A stretch of 8,196 bases of DNA from Thermoguttaceae bacterium (GTDB lineage: Bacteria; Planctomycetota; Planctomycetia; Pirellulales; Thermoguttaceae), in assembly GCA_024653385.1 (NCBI GenBank), contig JANLFZ010000111.1, positions 2,706 to 10,901 on the forward strand, read 5' to 3'. Below the pieces are notes generated by a model. It was not told the DNA's origin. It saw only the letters and a program-made list of their open reading frames with translations, and did no database searches. Positions 5,807-8,196 of this stretch are shown here, piece by piece. How positions within the stretch are numbered: position 1 is the stretch's first letter; each line of letters opens with the position of its first letter. Position numbers and translations under genes: made by a program.

Positions 5807-5828
5807 CGGCGCAGAAGTACTTGCGCCG
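5807..5828 (+). promoter_or_regulatory. Leader hairpin in the argB 5' untranslated region
   Basis: CGGCGCA (5807-5813) pairs perfectly with TGCGCCG (5822-5828) around the loop GAAGTACT, starting about six bases after the predicted transcription start. No T-run follows, so it is not a terminator. It could stabilise the mRNA 5' end or, as DNA, be a protein-binding palindrome. Further down, CTCC (5852-5855) can pair with the GGAG of the ribosome-binding site (5863-5866). Confidence 0.4.
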
Positions 5829-5873
5829 TCGGTAGTTCCCTAGTGTCTGCCCTCCGGTCCCGGGAGCCGAGCG

Positions 5874-6755
5874 TTGCAAGAAGCGATTGAGAAGGCCGAC
5901 GTTCTGATCGAAGCCCTGCGCTGGATTCGCGAGTTCCGCGGCAAGATCACGGTAATCAAGCTTGGCGGGAGCGTGATGGAGGACCAGCGGGCGCTTACCC
6001 ACCTGCTGGTGGACGTCGTGTTCATGGAGAGTGTGGGGATGCGTCCGGTGCTGATCCACGGCGGCGGGGCGGCCATCAGCCGGGCCATGGCCGAGGCCGG
6101 CCTGGCGCCCCGGTTCGTCCAGGGCCGCCGCTATACCGACGATGCCACGCTGGCCATTGTCGAGCGGGTGTTGGCCTACGAGACCAACGAGGCCCTGGCT
6201 CGGCAGATCGACGAGATCGGCGGCCAGGCACGGCCGTTGAACTTCCGCACCCAAAACCTGCTGTACGGCCGGCGGTTGCGGCTGAACGGGCAGGACGGCC
6301 ACCCCGTGGACCTCGGGCACGTGGGCGAGATCACCCGGGTCGATTGCGATCCGATCCGCTCATTGTGCGACCAGGGGATCGTGCCGGTCATCCCTTCGAT
6401 GTGCCTGGATGAGGAGCGAGGCGGCAAGCTCAACGTCAACGCCGACACGGTGGCCACGGCCGTTGCCCAGAGCCTCAAGGCCGAAAAACTCGTCTTCCTC
6501 AGCGATGTCAATGGAGTGCGCCGCGACAAGAATGACCCCGCTTCGCTGATCCATTCGCTGACCGCGCGCGAGGCCGAAGCCCTGATCGCCAGCGGAGCGA
6601 TCGAGTCGGGCATGATCCCCAAGGTGCAGGCCTGTCTCGAAACGCTCGCGGCCGGGGTGCGCAAGATTCACATCATCGACGGCCGACTGCGCCACTCGCT
6701 GCTGTTGGAGGTGTACACCAGCAAGGGCGTGGGCACCGAAATCGTGAAGGAATAG
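5874..6755 (+). CDS. argB: Acetylglutamate kinase (N-acetyl-L-glutamate 5-phosphotransferase)
   Basis: ArgB phosphorylates N-acetylglutamate with ATP, the second step of arginine synthesis, in the cytoplasm. The 293-residue length is typical. Visible marks of the amino-acid kinase fold are VIKLGGSV (27-34) with K29, IHGGGAAI (61-68), GKLNVNADTVA (184-194) with N187/N189 and D191, LVFLSDVNGV (206-215), and SGMIPKV (245-251) with K250. The N-terminal helix (EKADVLIEALRWIREFRGK, about 6-24) is the extension found in hexameric, arginine-inhibited enzymes and absent from the shorter E. coli-type ones, so feedback inhibition by arginine is likely. The start is TTG, chosen because GGGAG (5862-5866) lies 7 bases upstream and the frame is closed by a TAG at 5841-5843; no ATG is available near the right length. 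argD follows after 32 bases, so the two are surely co-transcribed from the promoter at 5766-5794. Confidence 0.96.
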   Translation: MQEAIEKADVLIEALRWIREFRGKITVIKLGGSVMEDQRALTHLLVDVVFMESVGMRPVLIHGGGAAISRAMAEAGLAPRFVQGRRYTDDATLAIVERVLAYETNEALARQIDEIGGQARPLNFRTQNLLYGRRLRLNGQDGHPVDLGHVGEITRVDCDPIRSLCDQGIVPVIPSMCLDEERGGKLNVNADTVATAVAQSLKAEKLVFLSDVNGVRRDKNDPASLIHSLTAREAEALIASGAIESGMIPKVQACLETLAAGVRKIHIIDGRLRHSLLLEVYTSKGVGTEIVKE

Positions 6756-6787
6756 GCCAACCCGCCAAGCAGGAGGAGTTCCCACCC

Positions 6788-7984
6788 GTGACTCGCCCCT
6801 TGAGTTCCCAGGAAACGATCCAGCTCTTCCAGGACTACGTGATTCCCAACTACAACCGCTTTCCCGTGGCCCTGGTCCGCGGCGAGGACTCGTACGTCTG
6901 GGACAGCGAGGGAAACCGCTATTTGGATTTCTTTCCCGGCTGGGGGTGCGGGCTGTTGGGCCACTGTCCCGCGCCGGTCGTCGAGGCCGTGCGCCGGCAA
7001 CTCGGCGAGCTGATCCACGTGCCCAACACCTGGTACACCGAGGTCCAGGGGCAATGGGCCAAGGCGCTGAGCCAACGGAGTTTCGGCGGCCAGGCGTTTT
7101 TCTGCAACTCGGGCACGGAGGCGAACGAGGCGGCGATCAAGCTCGTGCGGCTTCACGCGCAGCGCCCGAGGTACAAGATCATCACGTTCGAGGGCAGTTT
7201 CCACGGGCGCACGCTGGGCTCGCTTACCGCCACGGCCCAGCCGAAGTACCACGAGGGGCTCGGGCCGCTGGTGGCGGGTTTCGTCTACGCCCCCTACGGG
7301 GACCTGGACGCGGTCGAGAAACTCATCGATGCCGAAACCGCGGCCATCATGATCGAGCCCATCCAGGGCGAAGGGGGAGTGCGCCTTCCGCCTGCCGGCT
7401 TCCTCGCCGGCCTGCGTCAACTGGCCGACCAGCACGGGCTCTTGTTGGTATTCGACGAGGTGCAGACCGGGTGCGGCCGGACCGGCCACTGGTTCGGATA
7501 CCAGGTCTTCGACGTGACGCCCGACATCATGACCCTGGCCAAGGCGGTTTCCGGTTCGCTGGCGGGCGGGGCCATGCTGGCACGGCGCGATATCGCCGCG
7601 AGCCTGCGCCCCGGAATGCACGCCGCCACCTTCGGCGGCAATCCCGTGGCGGCCGCCGCGGGCTTGGCCGCCATCCGGATGATCGAAGAACAGAATTTGC
7701 TCGAGCGTGCGCGCCAACTGGGCGACCTCTTCCGGGAGCGTTTCGTGGCGCTAAAGCAGGAATGCGAACTGGTGCGCGACGTGCGCGTGGCGGGCCTGAT
7801 GATCGGCATCGAGCTGGCCATCGAGGGGGCCGCCACGGTCCGCGCCTGCATGGAACGGGGGCTGTTGGTCAACTGCACGCACGGGAACGTCATCCGGCTC
7901 TTGCCGGCCATGACGCTCTCCGACGAACAACTCCACCAGGGCTGCGACATCCTCGCCGAGGTCATCAAGAGCCAGGCGGTATGA
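6788..7984 (+). CDS. argD: Acetylornithine aminotransferase
   Basis: This PLP enzyme of the class-III aminotransferase family converts N-acetylglutamate semialdehyde to N-acetylornithine using glutamate. The 398 residues match the family's usual length. Marks in order are FFCNSGTEANEAAIKL (104-119), which binds the PLP phosphate, SFHGRTLGS (137-145), EPIQGEGG (190-197), LVFDEVQTGCGRTG (220-233) with D223 contacting the pyridine nitrogen, and TLAKAV (249-254) with K252 as the Schiff-base lysine. ATFGGNP (280-286) follows. The start is a GTG at 6788 with a strong GGAGGAG (6772-6778) 9 bases upstream. It lies 32 bases after argB and 95 bases before argF, which favours ArgD over the similar ornithine, GABA or succinyl-DAP aminotransferases. 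As in other bacteria the enzyme could also serve in lysine synthesis; the sequence alone cannot exclude this. Confidence 0.95.
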   Translation: MTRPLSSQETIQLFQDYVIPNYNRFPVALVRGEDSYVWDSEGNRYLDFFPGWGCGLLGHCPAPVVEAVRRQLGELIHVPNTWYTEVQGQWAKALSQRSFGGQAFFCNSGTEANEAAIKLVRLHAQRPRYKIITFEGSFHGRTLGSLTATAQPKYHEGLGPLVAGFVYAPYGDLDAVEKLIDAETAAIMIEPIQGEGGVRLPPAGFLAGLRQLADQHGLLLVFDEVQTGCGRTGHWFGYQVFDVTPDIMTLAKAVSGSLAGGAMLARRDIAASLRPGMHAATFGGNPVAAAAGLAAIRMIEEQNLLERARQLGDLFRERFVALKQECELVRDVRVAGLMIGIELAIEGAATVRACMERGLLVNCTHGNVIRLLPAMTLSDEQLHQGCDILAEVIKSQAV

Positions 7985-7998
7985 GCCCGACGCCGTCC

Positions 7999-8040
7999 GC
8001 CGGCCGGGTACGGCGCGAGCCGGCCCGGCCGCTTGCGTGT
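7999..8040 (+). terminator. Candidate hairpin between argD and argF
   Basis: GCCGGCCGG (7999-8007) can pair with CCGGCC-GGC (8020-8029, one bulged C) around a 12-base loop, giving a very GC-rich 9-bp stem 14 bases after the argD stop. A T-rich stretch (TGTTTTCCATTTT) begins about nine bases further on. The distance from stem to T-run is longer than in a classical terminator. It may end or reduce transcription into argF, or simply be a GC-rich spacer. Confidence 0.35.
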
Positions 8041-8079
8041 TTTCCATTTTCCAACCTCCAACCCGCTCACCTTTTTGCC

Positions 8080-8196
8080 ATGCGACACCTCTTGGCCATG
8101 ACCGATCTGAAGCCGGCGGAGATCGAGCGGATCTTCTCGATCACCGTGGACCTCAAGGCGAAGTTCGAGCAGGGCGTGCGCGAACCGCTCTTGCCG
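8080..8196 (+). CDS. argF: Ornithine carbamoyltransferase, N-terminal part only
   Basis: The first 39 codons are present; the window ends inside the gene. The start MRHLLAMTDL, then the amphipathic helix KPAEIERIFSITVDLKAKFE and EPLLP, is the characteristic N-terminus of ArgF, which joins carbamoyl phosphate to ornithine to make citrulline. The substrate-binding motifs (STRTR, HPxQ, HCLP) would lie beyond the edge. The position after argB and argD supports the call over the related aspartate transcarbamoylase. The ATG at 8080 has no Shine-Dalgarno sequence; the preceding 45 bases are pyrimidine-rich. An alternative ATG at 8098 also lacks one and would remove the conserved MRHLL start. Confidence 0.9.
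   Translation, partial: MRHLLAMTDLKPAEIERIFSITVDLKAKFEQGVREPLLP

Larger units (their letters stand above)
5486..5873. other. 388-base intergenic region between divergent genes
   Basis: This region holds repeat copies 2 and 3 (5484-5543 and 5585-5626), a minus-strand promoter candidate (5719-5747), the argB promoter (5766-5794), a leader hairpin (5807-5828) and the argB ribosome-binding site. A minus-strand frame stays open across the repeats to an ATG at 5647, but its codons there come from the repeats, so I do not count it as coding. Confidence 0.6.

Noticed and set aside
5796..5843. A 15-codon ORF (ATG to TAG) just before argB that could be a leader peptide
   Set aside because: Its ATG lies upstream of the transcription start predicted from the TTGACA/TACAAT promoter (about 5801), it has no ribosome-binding site, and it has no run of Arg codons.

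Overview
The window looks like a chromosomal segment of a high-GC bacterium, most likely a planctomycete (Pirellulales-like). That placement is an inference. It rests on the mix of an exported BON-domain protein, a Tat-exported sugar-isomerase-like protein, a Gfo/Idh/MocA oxidoreductase, a Uma2-family protein, a small secreted protein of unknown family, many GTG/TTG starts, and gene-sized spacing filled with palindromic repeats. There is no sign of a phage, plasmid, CRISPR array, tRNA or rRNA.

Layout. At the left end, one plus-strand gene (188-925) encodes a secreted protein with a C-terminal BON-like segment. It converges on a block of four minus-strand genes that are probably separate transcription units: a Tat-exported L-fucose-isomerase-like protein (1008-2582), a Uma2-family putative nuclease (2698-3312), a Gfo/Idh/MocA dehydrogenase (3508-4632) and a secreted protein of unknown function (4754-5485). 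The convergent point at 926-1007 holds a 14-bp inverted repeat. On the right, the plus strand carries the arginine biosynthesis genes argB (5874-6755), argD (6788-7984) and the first 39 codons of argF (8080 onward, cut by the window edge). These supply N-acetylglutamate kinase, acetylornithine aminotransferase and ornithine carbamoyltransferase.

Non-coding content. The 388-bp gap 5486-5873 holds two copies of a 40-60 bp repeat and two back-to-back sigma70-like promoters. The one facing argB is near consensus (TTGACA-N17-TACAAT). It is followed by a leader hairpin. The same repeat occurs at 3449-3508, just after the stop codon of the dehydrogenase gene, with a partial inverted fourth copy beside it. 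At both sites the copies sit head to head, an arrangement like that of REP/BIME elements. A separate 69-bp imperfect palindrome (4683-4751) and a 13-bp-stem hairpin (4790-4827) fill the space around the dehydrogenase promoter and run into the 3' end of the neighbouring reading frame.

How the genes work together. argB, argD and argF carry out consecutive or near-consecutive steps of arginine synthesis. The isomerase-like protein and the dehydrogenase may both act on carbohydrates, but nothing in the sequence ties them to one pathway. I see no clearly new multi-gene system. The most unusual items are the palindromic repeat family, the exported isomerase with its paired CxxC signal region, and the unknown secreted protein whose C-terminal tail seems to come from a hairpin-bearing intergenic sequence.
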